Below, in pieces: positions 43,530 to 52,562 of a DNA stretch of 64,000 nt. The first letter of the stretch is position 1. Every line of letters starts with the position of its first letter. Below the pieces are notes generated by a model. That model worked only from the letters and a program-made list of their open reading frames with translations, was not told the DNA's origin and did not search any database. Origin of the DNA: Candidatus Baltobacteraceae bacterium (GTDB lineage Bacteria > Vulcanimicrobiota > Vulcanimicrobiia > Vulcanimicrobiales > Vulcanimicrobiaceae); contig DATBTN010000045.1 in NCBI GenBank assembly GCA_036559195.1, positions 1 to 64,000 on the forward strand, written 5' to 3'. Position numbers and translations under genes: made by a program.

Positions 43530-44785
43530 TGGATAGTTTTATCGGCCGCGTCCTGGGCGGCCGCTACGAGGTGCAGGAGCTCATCGGTCGCGGCGGCACG
43601 GCCGACACGTACCGGGGTCTCGATAAAACGCTGGGCCGCGAAGTCGCGGTCAAGGTGCTGATCGATCGCTCCGACGACGTAAACTCGCGCTTCCTGCACG
43701 AAGCGCAGTCGATGGCCGCACTCAATCATCCCAAGATCGTTTCGGTCTACGACGTTGGCGAAGACGGCGGCATTGCGTTTATCGTCATGGAGCTGGTTCG
43801 CGGCAAAACGCTGCGCGAGCTCGAAGGCGGCTCGCTCTCCTACAAGACCGCGCTCTCGTACCTTACCGACGTGCTCGAGGCGCTCGATTACGCGCACACG
43901 CAGTCGACGATTCATCGCGATATCAAGCCTTCGAACATCATGACCGTTGAAGACGGCGCGTACGTCAAGCTGATGGATTTCGGCCTGGCCCGGCGCACGA
44001 GCGACATGACGCAAACGACCCGCACCGGACAGATTGTGGGCACGATCGCCTACCTCGCACCCGAGCGCTTCTTGAGCAAACCGGCGGATATTCGCAGCGA
44101 TCTCTACTCCGTCGGCATCGTCATGTACGAAATCTTCACCGGGATCGTGCCGTTCCGTAACGATCGCGACGATCTGGTGGCCACGATTTTCTCGCACGTG
44201 CACGACTCGCCGACGCCGCCCCACGAAATCAACCGCAACATTCCCGAGCATCTCGAACGCGTCATCCTTCGTTCGATCGACAAAGATCCCGGAAAGCGCC
44301 ACCAAACCGCCCGCGATTTCATCCGCGACCTGCAGTCGCTGATGGCTCCCGCGCCGGCGCAAACCGGCGTCAAACCGCGGGCGAACGCGGCGGTCGATCC
44401 GTCGTCGGATCCCGGACTGCGCAGCGCGCTCGATCGCGCGCTCGCGAGTTCGCGCAATCGCAACGACGCTTACGAAGCCGTACTCAAGGGCATGCTCGCC
44501 ACGCGACGGCGCCGGTACGACGAAGCCAAAACGAGTTTTCTCTCGGCGCTACACGAGTTGCACGCCATCGACAATCAGCTCGAATACGCCAAGACCGCGC
44601 TCAAGTACGGGACGATGATTTTGCAAAAAGCGTCGGATGGGATGCGCGAACGCGAAGAGCTGCGTGACGGCGTGCACAAACTCAACGAAGCGCTCGAAGT
44701 CTTTCGCCACCACGAACTAGCCGAGCAGATGGGCGAGACCGAGTACCTGATCCACGCGCTCGAACGTACCGCAGTCGGCTATTAG
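43529..44785 (+). CDS. Serine/threonine protein kinase (Hanks type)
   Basis: 418 aa. Gly loop GRGGTADTYRG, VAVKVL (ATP Lys), catalytic HRDIKPSN, DFGLA, APERFL, and DLYSVGIVMYEIFTG: complete. C-terminal about 140 aa, after a Pro/Ala linker, form helices that look TPR-like (RRRYDEAKTSFLSALHEL). No transmembrane helix and no PASTA, so cytoplasmic and not PknB-like. GTG start. No phosphatase is next to it. Confidence 0.94.
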   Translation: MDSFIGRVLGGRYEVQELIGRGGTADTYRGLDKTLGREVAVKVLIDRSDDVNSRFLHEAQSMAALNHPKIVSVYDVGEDGGIAFIVMELVRGKTLRELEGGSLSYKTALSYLTDVLEALDYAHTQSTIHRDIKPSNIMTVEDGAYVKLMDFGLARRTSDMTQTTRTGQIVGTIAYLAPERFLSKPADIRSDLYSVGIVMYEIFTGIVPFRNDRDDLVATIFSHVHDSPTPPHEINRNIPEHLERVILRSIDKDPGKRHQTARDFIRDLQSLMAPAPAQTGVKPRANAAVDPSSDPGLRSALDRALASSRNRNDAYEAVLKGMLATRRRRYDEAKTSFLSALHELHAIDNQLEYAKTALKYGTMILQKASDGMREREELRDGVHKLNEALEVFRHHELAEQMGETEYLIHALERTAVGY

Positions 44786-44792
44786 CCCCATC

Positions 44793-45419
44793 GTGCATCA
44801 GCTCGCCATCCCGGTTGCGGTTCTGGCCGTTCTTGGGCTCGTCGCGATCGCCGCACTCGCGTGGTCGCGGGGACGGCGGCCGCGTACGCTGGCCGACATC
44901 GCCGCGCGCGAAGCGGAGCAAACCTTCAAGGAACGGCTCGGCACGGTCATCGTCGTTTTTTCCAGCGAGATCCGCTCCGAGCACATGATGGTACTCGCGG
45001 CCCGCGTGGCTCGCGGGCAGAACTCCGAACTGCTGGTGGCCTACGTCGTCGAAGTTCCGTTCGCGCTGCCGAGCGACGCGACGATGGAAGACCAGGACCG
45101 AATCGGAAGTGCGATTCTCGCAAGCGCTCGCGCGATCGGGAAGAAAGCGGGCGTCGACGTGCGGACCGAGATCGTCCGCGGCCGCCAAACCCCGCAGGCC
45201 GTACTCGACCTGGCGAAACGCGAGAAGGCCGATCTCATCATCATGGGCTCCTATCGCGAAGGCCGCTACACCGGCGCGCCGCTGGGACGTTCGATCGAAA
45301 CCATCGCCGCCGACGCAAAGTGCGACGTCATCATCGGCGTCGAAGGCAAGCACGGAACGCTCTTGGTCGACGAACTCAATCGTCCGAGCGGAACTCCCAG
45401 CCGCCGCGAGAACGTGTAG
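44793..45419 (+). CDS. Membrane-anchored universal stress protein
   Basis: 208 aa, GTG start. N-terminal helix (about 4-23), a basic stretch, then a Usp fold: VIVVFSSEIRSEHMM, ADLIIMGSYREGRYTGAPLGRSIETIAADA (the G-x2-G-x9-G-type nucleotide loop, in modified form) and CDVIIGVE. A membrane anchor on Usp is uncommon; with the kinase 7 nt before it, a linked signalling pair is possible. Confidence 0.8.
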   Translation: MHQLAIPVAVLAVLGLVAIAALAWSRGRRPRTLADIAAREAEQTFKERLGTVIVVFSSEIRSEHMMVLAARVARGQNSELLVAYVVEVPFALPSDATMEDQDRIGSAILASARAIGKKAGVDVRTEIVRGRQTPQAVLDLAKREKADLIIMGSYREGRYTGAPLGRSIETIAADAKCDVIIGVEGKHGTLLVDELNRPSGTPSRRENV

Positions 45420-45445
45420 CGCCAACTACTCGCACCGGAGGCAGC

Positions 45446-46123
45446 ATGAACGCTCAACGCACGCGCTTTTTTTCGCTCACCCTCGGATTCGCAGCGCTCG
45501 CTCTCATACTCGCACACGGCGCCCTGCGAGCGGCACCGGTGCCGGCCCTCGCGGCGTTCGACGATGCCTTCGCGAAAGTTCACGATTACACGGTCACTCT
45601 GCGGGCGCACGAAGTGAGCGGTTCGCGCACGCAAGACCGCGTCTATCACTACTGGTATCGCAAACCCAACGATGCCAAAATCGAGATCGCATCGGGCGAG
45701 GGCGCCGGCGGCGGCGGCGTTTGGACCGGCGGCGACCAGGTGAGCGGCCATCAAGGCGGCTTTCTGATCAGCAAGTTCCACCTCAAAGTCGGCCTGCACG
45801 ACGGCCGCGCCGTTTCATTGCGCGGCTATACGATTCCCGATGGCCTTTTTCCGAACGAAGTTGAGAAGTATCGCACGATCAAAGGTCAGCTCAGCGAGGG
45901 CGCCGGGCCAACGGTCGACGGTCAAGCGACCGACGCCGTTACGCTCAACGTCGCGGACCCGGCTGCCGTCGGCGGCGTCACGCGCATGGTGCTCGATCTT
46001 TCGAAGGCCACGCACATGCCCGTGCGGCAGATCCGCTATCAAGGCGACCAAATCGTTGCCGACGAGATTTGGAGCGAACTGAAAACCAACGTCGGGCTTA
46101 GCGAGCGCGACTTTCCGTTCTAA
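45446..46123 (+). CDS. Secreted LolA-like/outer-membrane lipoprotein-sorting-like protein
   Basis: 225 aa. Signal peptide (about 1-27), then a beta-rich fold: DYTVTLRAHEVSG, YHYWYRKPNDAKIEIASGEG, DQVSGHQGGFLISKFHLKVG, MVLDLSKATHMPVRQIRY. Reminiscent of LolA/DUF1571 proteins, but too divergent to name. ATG at 45446 is preceded by GGAGG. Convergent with the small gene at 46098 (26-nt overlap). Confidence 0.65.
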   Translation: MNAQRTRFFSLTLGFAALALILAHGALRAAPVPALAAFDDAFAKVHDYTVTLRAHEVSGSRTQDRVYHYWYRKPNDAKIEIASGEGAGGGGVWTGGDQVSGHQGGFLISKFHLKVGLHDGRAVSLRGYTIPDGLFPNEVEKYRTIKGQLSEGAGPTVDGQATDAVTLNVADPAAVGGVTRMVLDLSKATHMPVRQIRYQGDQIVADEIWSELKTNVGLSERDFPF

Positions 46124-46364
46124 CGGGCGCGGCGTCGGGCAACTCGGGTGCGATCATCTCCGATGACGCCTCGAGTTGCTCGAGCACGGCGTCTTCGTGC
46201 CGCCCGTCGTCGCCCAGACGGCGCAGAATCACTTCGTAGCGACCCGATGCGTCGCGCGCGAAGTTGATCGGCTCCCAGCCCTCTTCGCTCAGCTTGCCGA
46301 GTTCGCTTTCGATCTGCGTCGCCCCGCGCATGGCGCGGACGGTATACCGGTAGACGATTCCCAT
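46098..46364 (-). CDS. Small cytoplasmic protein of unknown function
   Basis: 88 aa. YRYTVRAMRGATQIESELGKLSEEGWEPINFAR resembles the DUF4177 pattern (W-E-P-hydrophobic). ATG at 46364 has AGGAG 6 nt upstream. It lies 9 nt after rbsC on the same strand, so it may be part of the sugar importer operon, but there is no known link. Confidence 0.6.
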   Translation of the reverse strand: MGIVYRYTVRAMRGATQIESELGKLSEEGWEPINFARDASGRYEVILRRLGDDGRHEDAVLEQLEASSEMIAPELPDAAPVRTESRAR

Positions 46365-46373
46365 TCGCAACTC

Positions 46374-47417
46374 CTAGCGAGTGAGGTAGCGCTTGCGCAG
46401 TTCGTCGAGAACGACCGCGAGCACGATGACCGCGCCGAGCACGACGTCCTGCGTGTAGGATTCGATGTTGAGCAGGTTCATGACGTTGTAGAGAATGCCG
46501 ATCAAGAACGCACCGAAAAACGTGCCGACGATGCTGCCGCGGCCGCCCATGAGACTGCTTCCTCCCACGACGACGGCGGCGATCGCTTGCAGTTCGAAAC
46601 CGTTTCCGGTCTGCGGCGAGCCCGACGAAAAGAGCGCCATGTATAAGAACCCGACGATCGCCGCGGCGACGCCGCTGATCACGTAGACGAGCGTTTTCGT
46701 GCGCGCGACGTTGACGCCGGCCAAACGCGCGGCTTCCTCGTTGCCGCCGATGGCGAAGACGTAGCGCCCGAAGCGCGTGCGCATCAACAGGATCGAGCAC
46801 GCGATCACGATGACGATCATCCAGACGATCGGAATCGGAATCCCCGGCAGGCCGAGGATGCTGTGCAGGTGCAGAAAATAGCCGATACCGGTATTGGTGA
46901 AATCCGGCGAGTTTAGCGGAATCGGCCGGCCGTGCGAGATCTTAAACGCCAGGCCGCGCGCCATCAGCATCATCGCAAGCGTCGTGATGAACGGCGGAAG
47001 GTTCAGTTTGACGACCGGCACGGCGTTCACGAAGCCGGCCAGGCCGCCCACGATACAACCGACGAGTAGCGTGAGCGCGATGAGCGGGAATCCGCCGATG
47101 TGCAGCGTGTTGGCAAAGAGCGCCATCGTAACGCCGGTGAGCGAAACGAGCGATCCGACCGAGAGGTCGATCCCGGCCGTGATGATGACGAACGTCTGCC
47201 CGACGCCCAAGATGCAGTTGTACGTGATCTGCCGTAGGACGCGAACGATGTTCGACGGTTCGAGAAACGACCCGTGCGCGCCCATATTGATGATGACCGC
47301 GACGATTGCGACGCCGACGATGGCGATCGCGACGCGCATCCAATACGCGCGCGCCTTCTTTGCGGCTGCGTCTTTCGCGCTCTGGGTGAGCTGTGCTTTA
47401 ATCTCGGCGTCGGCCAT
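46374..47417 (-). CDS. rbsC: Ribose-type ABC transporter permease
   Basis: 347 aa, about 8-10 helices. TFVIITAGIDLSVGSLVSLTGVTMALF, LPPFITTLAMMLMARGLAF, YVFAIGGNEEAARLAGVNV and AIAAVVVGGSSLMGGRGSI are the BPD_transp_2 signature. The operon is rbsB-rbsA-rbsC. Which sugar is not fixed by sequence. Confidence 0.93.
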   Translation of the reverse strand: MADAEIKAQLTQSAKDAAAKKARAYWMRVAIAIVGVAIVAVIINMGAHGSFLEPSNIVRVLRQITYNCILGVGQTFVIITAGIDLSVGSLVSLTGVTMALFANTLHIGGFPLIALTLLVGCIVGGLAGFVNAVPVVKLNLPPFITTLAMMLMARGLAFKISHGRPIPLNSPDFTNTGIGYFLHLHSILGLPGIPIPIVWMIVIVIACSILLMRTRFGRYVFAIGGNEEAARLAGVNVARTKTLVYVISGVAAAIVGFLYMALFSSGSPQTGNGFELQAIAAVVVGGSSLMGGRGSIVGTFFGAFLIGILYNVMNLLNIESYTQDVVLGAVIVLAVVLDELRKRYLTR

Positions 47418-48895
47418 CAGGCGGCAGCCCCCGTGGCGGCCGCGATGACGCGATCCGGCGTCGCATCCGCGCGCGCAAACTCCGTAACGATTCGGCCGCC
47501 GCGCACGACCAGGATGCGATGGGACATGCCCAGGACCTCGGGCAATTCGCTGCTCACCATAACGATCGCGGCTCCGTTCTCCGCCAATTTGACCATGAGG
47601 GTATAGATCTCGGCCTTCGCGCCGATGTCGATTCCGCGCGTCGGCTCGTCGAAGAGAAAGACGTTAGCGCCGCCGATCAGCCACTTCGCGAGCACGACCT
47701 TCTGTTGATTGCCGCCCGAAAGATTGCGCGCGATCTGCCGCGAGTTCGGCGTGCGAATCCGCAGTTCGGCGATGTACTGGGCGGCGGCATCTTCTTCTTT
47801 CTTGGCATCGAGCAGATGCTCGCGATTGACGAACTGCGCGAGATGGGCGAGCGTGATGTTCTCGCCCACGCTCATCCCGAGTACCAGCCCCTGACCTTTT
47901 CGATCTTCGGTAATGAACGCGATGCCCGCGCGAATCGAATCGCTCGGTGCGAGAATCTTCACGCGCGAACCGCGCACGTCGATCTCGCCGCTCTGCGGCA
48001 TATCGGCGCCCGCAATCGCCCGGCAGATCTCCGTTCGGCCGGCGCCCACCAACCCCGCAAGTCCCACGATCTCGCCGCGCCGCACGTCGAAGGAGATGTC
48101 GTGGATCGCCGGGTCGCGCGTGAGATGTTTGACCGAGAGCGCGACCGGCGCGTCGGGCGCGACCGCCGGCAGGTCGGGAAAGTGATTCTCCACCGAACGC
48201 CCGACCATCGCGCGCACGATCTCGTCGGGCGGAAAATCCTTGGTCGCGCGCGTCTCGATCGCCTTACCGTCGCGCAAAACCGTCACCCGATCGGAGATTT
48301 TGGGCAGCTCTTCCATACGATGCGAGATGTAGATGATGCCGGCACCGCGCGCTTTGAGCTTGGCGATCACGGCGAAGAGCGCGTCGATCTCGCGATCGGT
48401 CAGCGCGGCGCTCGGCTCGTCCATCACGATGATGCGGGCTTTTTTCGCCAGAACTTTTGCGATCTCGATCATCTGCTGCTGCGCGACGGCAAGCCGCGCC
48501 GTTTCCACGTTGAGCGGCAGCGTGATGCCGAGTTCGGCGAACACCGCAGCCGCACGCTCGCGCGCGGCGCGTTCGTCGAGCAGAATGCCGCGCAGCGGTT
48601 CGTCGCCGAGGACGATGTTATCGATCGCATCGAGCGCCGGCACGAGATTGAATTCCTGATAGATCATCCCAACGCCGAGCCGCTCGGCCGTACGCGGCGA
48701 GTCGATGGTCACCTCGGCGCCGTCGATGAGAATCTGCCCGCGGTCGGCGGGCTGCGCGCCGGCGAGAATCTTCATCAGCGTCGATTTGCCGGCGCCGTTT
48801 TCACCGACGAGCGCGAGCACCTCGCCGGCGTAGAGATCGAGCGTGACGCCGTCCAATGCGCGCACACCGGGAAACGATTTCCCGATGTCGCGCAT
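47417..48895 (-). CDS. rbsA: Ribose-type ABC transporter ATP-binding protein (double)
   Basis: 492 aa, two ABC domains. First: GENGAGKSTLMK, LAVAQQQMIEIAKVL and IIVMDEPSAALT. Second: GLVGAGRTEICRA, LSGGNQQKVVLAKWL and FLFDEPTRGID. Family proteins begin with about six residues (LLELRGI) ahead of the SFPG block; here those residues are in frame upstream of ATG 48895 with only CTG at 48916 before the rbsB stop, so the start may be CTG. rbsC starts within the last base of the stop. Confidence 0.93.
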   Translation of the reverse strand: MRDIGKSFPGVRALDGVTLDLYAGEVLALVGENGAGKSTLMKILAGAQPADRGQILIDGAEVTIDSPRTAERLGVGMIYQEFNLVPALDAIDNIVLGDEPLRGILLDERAARERAAAVFAELGITLPLNVETARLAVAQQQMIEIAKVLAKKARIIVMDEPSAALTDREIDALFAVIAKLKARGAGIIYISHRMEELPKISDRVTVLRDGKAIETRATKDFPPDEIVRAMVGRSVENHFPDLPAVAPDAPVALSVKHLTRDPAIHDISFDVRRGEIVGLAGLVGAGRTEICRAIAGADMPQSGEIDVRGSRVKILAPSDSIRAGIAFITEDRKGQGLVLGMSVGENITLAHLAQFVNREHLLDAKKEEDAAAQYIAELRIRTPNSRQIARNLSGGNQQKVVLAKWLIGGANVFLFDEPTRGIDIGAKAEIYTLMVKLAENGAAIVMVSSELPEVLGMSHRILVVRGGRIVTEFARADATPDRVIAAATGAAA

Positions 48896-48922
48896 CTCGA
48901 GTAGCGGGGTGCTCAGGGTCGT

Positions 48923-49879
48923 CTACTGAGCGTTGGCTTTGGTGTAGGTCCCGACCGGAATACCGGTCGTCACCGGCACTTTCGCACCCGTAAAGTAGGC
49001 GTGAATCGCGTCGATCGTCTTGGCGCCGATTTGATCGGGATGCTGGATCGCATCGCCGTACATGTCGCCGCTCTTGATCGCCGCCCGCGCCTCGGGCGAT
49101 GCATCGAATCCAACCACGGCGATTCCCGTTGCGCCGGCGGCTTTAATGGCGGTTACGGCACCGAGCGCCGAATCGTCGTTCACGCCGAAGACGCCTTTGA
49201 GATTCTTATGCGCCTGCAGAATGTCGCCCATGTCGCTATTGGCTTTCGATCGCGTTCCGCCGGCATCGACGTCGGCCACGATCTTCACGCTCGGACAATT
49301 CTGCGCGAGCGCAGCCTTGAAGCCTTTAACGCGATCCTGAACGCTCGTGACCTCGGGCTCGTCCAAGATCGCCACGTTGCCCGATTTGACGGCCTGGCAG
49401 ATCAGCTTGCCGGCCTGCGCGCCGCCCTGCACGTTGTCGGAGGCGACGTGCGCGATGACTTTGCCTTGATTGCTCGTATTCGCGATATCGGCCGTAAAGA
49501 CCGGAATCTTCGCATTGTTCGCCTCGACGATGGCGCTGCCGATAGCTTTTGAATCGTACGGCGTCAACACGATCGCGTCGACCTTTTTGGAGATGAAGTC
49601 CTCGACTTGCGCCTGCTGTTTTGCGCTATCGCGATTGGCGTCCACGAAGGTGATGGCATAACCGTATTTGGCCGCCTCGGATTTCATGCCGGCTTCCATA
49701 TCCTGGTAGAACTGCGCCTCGAGGTTTTGAATCGAAACGCCGATCGTCTTCGACGCGTGGCCGGAGCCCGCGGTCGTCGTGGTGCTGGTGGTCGACGAAC
49801 TCGACGATCCTGAGTTGGAACACGCGGCCAGCAACGCCGCCAGGGCGGCGGCCGCGATGAGCGGACGGGGGGTCTTCAA
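48923..49879 (-). CDS. rbsB: Ribose-type ABC transporter substrate-binding lipoprotein
   Basis: 318 aa, TTG start at 49879 with GGAGGAG 8 nt upstream; this gives a clean lipoprotein signal peptide with lipobox LAAC (Cys20) and a Ser/Thr-rich linker. IGVSIQNLEAQFYQDMEAG, DAIVLTPYDSKAIG, HVASDNVQGGAQAG, GVFGVNDDSALGAV and VVGFDASPEARAAI are of the periplasmic binding protein 1 (sugar) family. An ATG at 49903 is the alternative but adds a non-signal segment. Confidence 0.92.
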   Translation of the reverse strand: MKTPRPLIAAAALAALLAACSNSGSSSSSTTSTTTTAGSGHASKTIGVSIQNLEAQFYQDMEAGMKSEAAKYGYAITFVDANRDSAKQQAQVEDFISKKVDAIVLTPYDSKAIGSAIVEANNAKIPVFTADIANTSNQGKVIAHVASDNVQGGAQAGKLICQAVKSGNVAILDEPEVTSVQDRVKGFKAALAQNCPSVKIVADVDAGGTRSKANSDMGDILQAHKNLKGVFGVNDDSALGAVTAIKAAGATGIAVVGFDASPEARAAIKSGDMYGDAIQHPDQIGAKTIDAIHAYFTGAKVPVTTGIPVGTYTKANAQ

Positions 49880-49940
49880 GAGTGCATCTCCTCCAAAAAG
49901 CATGGGCTCCAGGTTACCTATGGCGCTCGCCCGCGCCTTC

Positions 49941-49986
49941 GTTCTCCACAAGAGCAAGCGTCCCAGCTGTGCAACCTGTGGAGAAC
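49941..49986. promoter_or_regulatory. 10-bp inverted repeat between symporter and rbsB
   Basis: GTTCTCCACA (49941-49950) and TGTGGAGAAC (49977-49986), perfect arms with a 26-nt spacer, placed after the symporter stop and 62 nt upstream of rbsB. No T tract. It may be a paired operator for the sugar operon. Confidence 0.5.
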
Positions 49987-49998
49987 TTTCGACTACGT

Positions 49999-51801
49999 TT
50001 AGGCGGCCGGCTCCTCCGAGGCCCCGAACATCCGCGCCGTAAGCGGAACGAGCCACGCGACCGCGATGACGAAGGCGACCGTAAAGACCAGGCCTTGGAC
50101 GACGTGGCCGTAGACGTATGCGCCGGCGCCGAAGAGCGCGCTGTAGACGGCAACCAGACCGAGGATCCAGGCGAGGAACGCGTTCGGTAGGCTGTCGGGC
50201 GATGCCGCGAGCCCCGACTCCTCGCGAACGGCGCGCCAGCCGGGCCCGCTCGGCCGCACTTTGGCGTAGAAGGCCACGAGCGTCGCGCGGTCGACCGGCG
50301 GCGTGGCGTAGGTCACGACGAGCCAGGCGACGGTGGTGATTGCGACCGTCCAGATCAGCGAGATCGAGGTATCGACCGGATGGCCCGTCTTTGCGAGGAT
50401 CAGGAAGAACAACGAAACGATAAACGGCACGACCATCGCGGTGATCTCGGTCCACGCGTTGATGCGCCACCAAAACCAGCGCAGCAGATAGACCAGCCCC
50501 GATCCCGCACCGACCGAGAGCATCAGGGCGAACGCGTCCTTCGCGGTGTTGAGCAGAAACGTTAGCCCGAACGCGCAGATCATGATGATCACCGTGACGA
50601 TGCGTCCCATCAGCACGTAGTGTTTCTCGCTGCGCTCCGGACTAACGAAACGGCGGTAAAAGTCGTGCACGAGATACGACGTGCCCCAGTTGAGATGCGT
50701 TTCGAGCGTAGAACGATAGGCCGCAAAGAGCCCGGCGACCATCAAGCCCGCGAAACCGGCCGGCATAAAAGTGAGCATCGCCGGATACGCGATGTCGTCG
50801 CCGATGAGGTTGTGCTGCACGTACGGAAAACGCGCTTGAATGTCGCCGAGCGTGGGAAACACGATCATCGACGCGAGCGCCACCACGACCCACGGCCACG
50901 GCCGCAACGCGTAATGCATGGCCGAAAAGAAGAGCGTTCCGAAGACCGAATCGCGCTCCGTCTTCGCCGAGAGCATGCGCTGCGCGACGTAACTGCCGCC
51001 GCCCGGCTCGGAGCCGGGATACCAGACCGACCACCACTGCACCGTGAGCGGAATGATGAAGACCGCGACGGCCGTCGGCCAATCGTTGAAGTTCGGCAGC
51101 ACGCCGAGCACGTTGGTGTGCGTGTGCGGAACGTTGGTGTGCATCATTTTCGCGAAGAGCCCGTGCAGGCCGCCGACGCCCGGCGCGCGCACGGCGAAGA
51201 ACGCCGCCGCGAACGCGCTGAAGATCGTGATGAAGAACTGGATCGTGTCGGTTACCATGACGCCCCATAGGCCCGACATTGAGGCGAAGATTACCGGAAA
51301 GAGCGCGGCCACGAGCAACGTCGTCACTTCGTTGACGCCAAAGAGCACGTTGGAAATCTTCACCGCAGCGAGGCTGACGCTCGCGATGATCACGCAGTTA
51401 AAGAACAAGCCGAGGTAGACGGCGCGAAATCCGCGCACGAGCGTGGCCGTCTTTCCCGAGTAGCGTTGTTCGTAAAATTCGAGATCGGTGAGCACGCCGC
51501 TTCGCCGCCACAGCCGCGCATAAAAAAAGACCGTCGCCATGCCGGTGAGCAAAAACGCCCACCACTGCCAGTTCGACGCGACGCCGCCGGTTCGCACGAA
51601 GTTCGTCACGAGATTCGGCGTGTCGGTAGAGAACGTCGTCGCGACGAGCGAGATGCCGATCAGCCACCACGGCGCCTGCCGCCCGGCCGCGAAGAACTCG
51701 GTCGTATTTTTCCCGGCTCGCCGCGCCAGAAGAATAGCCGGCACGAACATAATGCCGACGGAGACGACGATGATAATCCAGTCGAGAGCAGTCAGATGCA
51801 T
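49999..51801 (-). CDS. Sodium/solute symporter (SSS family)
   Basis: 600 aa, about 14 hydrophobic helices. FFAAGRQAPWWLIGISLVATTFSTDTPN (SSS first motif), GMATVFFYARLWRRSG, TVQWWSVWYPGSEPGGGSYVAQRML (helix 6-type region), and the SGLVYLLRWFWWRINAW segment. Solute is probably a sugar or organic solute, given the ABC importer next to it. ATG at 51801 chosen, typical MHLTALDW start. Upstream is a repeat array. Confidence 0.9.
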   Translation of the reverse strand: MHLTALDWIIIVVSVGIMFVPAILLARRAGKNTTEFFAAGRQAPWWLIGISLVATTFSTDTPNLVTNFVRTGGVASNWQWWAFLLTGMATVFFYARLWRRSGVLTDLEFYEQRYSGKTATLVRGFRAVYLGLFFNCVIIASVSLAAVKISNVLFGVNEVTTLLVAALFPVIFASMSGLWGVMVTDTIQFFITIFSAFAAAFFAVRAPGVGGLHGLFAKMMHTNVPHTHTNVLGVLPNFNDWPTAVAVFIIPLTVQWWSVWYPGSEPGGGSYVAQRMLSAKTERDSVFGTLFFSAMHYALRPWPWVVVALASMIVFPTLGDIQARFPYVQHNLIGDDIAYPAMLTFMPAGFAGLMVAGLFAAYRSTLETHLNWGTSYLVHDFYRRFVSPERSEKHYVLMGRIVTVIIMICAFGLTFLLNTAKDAFALMLSVGAGSGLVYLLRWFWWRINAWTEITAMVVPFIVSLFFLILAKTGHPVDTSISLIWTVAITTVAWLVVTYATPPVDRATLVAFYAKVRPSGPGWRAVREESGLAASPDSLPNAFLAWILGLVAVYSALFGAGAYVYGHVVQGLVFTVAFVIAVAWLVPLTARMFGASEEPAA

Positions 51802-51884
51802 GCAGCGTGCGCTCCTACAGATGAAGACCGCGAAGAGTTTTCCCCCCCTGTCATCCTGAGCCTGTCGAAGGGCTGAGCCCGCGG

Positions 51885-52033
51885 GCTTGGGTGGGAGGAC
51901 GGGGTCGTTGCGGCGGGACGCCCGCTTTTTCGCATCCTGCGAAAAAGCTGCTCCCTTCGTCGTCGCTCCCGCCATCCTGGCTCCGCTCCTCCCTCAGAGG
52001 CCCGACACAACGACCCCGTCCCCCCACCCAAGC
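51885..52033. repeat. 149-bp nested palindromic element
   Basis: Outer arms 51885-51910 and 52008-52033 are 26-bp inverted repeats with one mismatch. Inside is a second perfect hairpin GCTTTTTCGCA-TCC-TGCGAAAAAGC (51924-51948). The unit is flanked on both sides by direct copies of the repeat core. It looks like a non-autonomous palindromic insertion element; no transposase. Confidence 0.85.
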
Positions 52034-52104
52034 AGCTTTGTCATCCTGAGCCTGTCGAAGGATGAGCTTGTCGAGCAGATCGCGTCGATGCGTCACGCAA
52101 CTTT

Positions 52105-52500
52105 GTCATGCTGAGCTTGTCGAAGCACGGAGCTCGTCAATGCGTCACGCGACTTTTGTCATGCTGAGCTTGTCGAAGCACGCTGCTCGTCGATGCGTCA
52201 CGCGACTTTGTCATGCTGAGCTTGTCGAAGCACGCACCTCGTCGATGCGTCACGCAACTTTGTCATGCTGAGCTTGTCGAAGCACGGAGCTCGTTAATGC
52301 GTCACGCGACTTTGTCGTGCTGAGCTTGTCGAAGCACGCAGCTCGTCGATGCGGCACACGACTTTGTCATGCTGAGCTTGTCGAAGCACGCTGCTCGTCG
52401 ATGCGTCACGCGCCTTTGTCATGCTGAGCTTGTCGAAGCACGGTTCCTGTCGATGCGGCCATGCGACTTTGTCATCCTGAGCTTGTCGAAGGATGAGTTT
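52105..52500. repeat. Tandem array with 52-bp period, about 8 units
   Basis: GTCATGCTGAGCTTGTCGAAGC starts at 52105, 52158, 52210, 52262, 52314, 52366, 52418 and 52471: spacings 53, 52, 52, 52, 52, 52, 53. The 28 bp between cores (with CTCGTCGATGCGTCACGCGAC) are also conserved, so the whole 52 bp is the unit. The array decays at the last unit. Confidence 0.93.
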
Positions 52501-52562
52501 GTCGAAGCGTGGAGCTTGTTTTTATGGCAAGTTTTTAAGGCTCGTTCTAGAACATCCGCGCC

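Larger units (their letters stand above)
51849..52562. other. Gene-free repeat region between the symporter and bla
   Basis: About 700 bp: two copies of GTCATCCTGAGCCTGTCGAAGG flank a nested palindrome (51885-52033), then a 52-bp-period array (52105-52500). Stop codons in all frames prevent any coherent gene. The last 60 nt may hold the bla promoter. Confidence 0.85.

Noticed and set aside
52105-52500. CRISPR array
   Set aside because: Regular spacing suggests it, but the stretches between cores are nearly identical to each other, so they are not spacers, and no cas gene is present.
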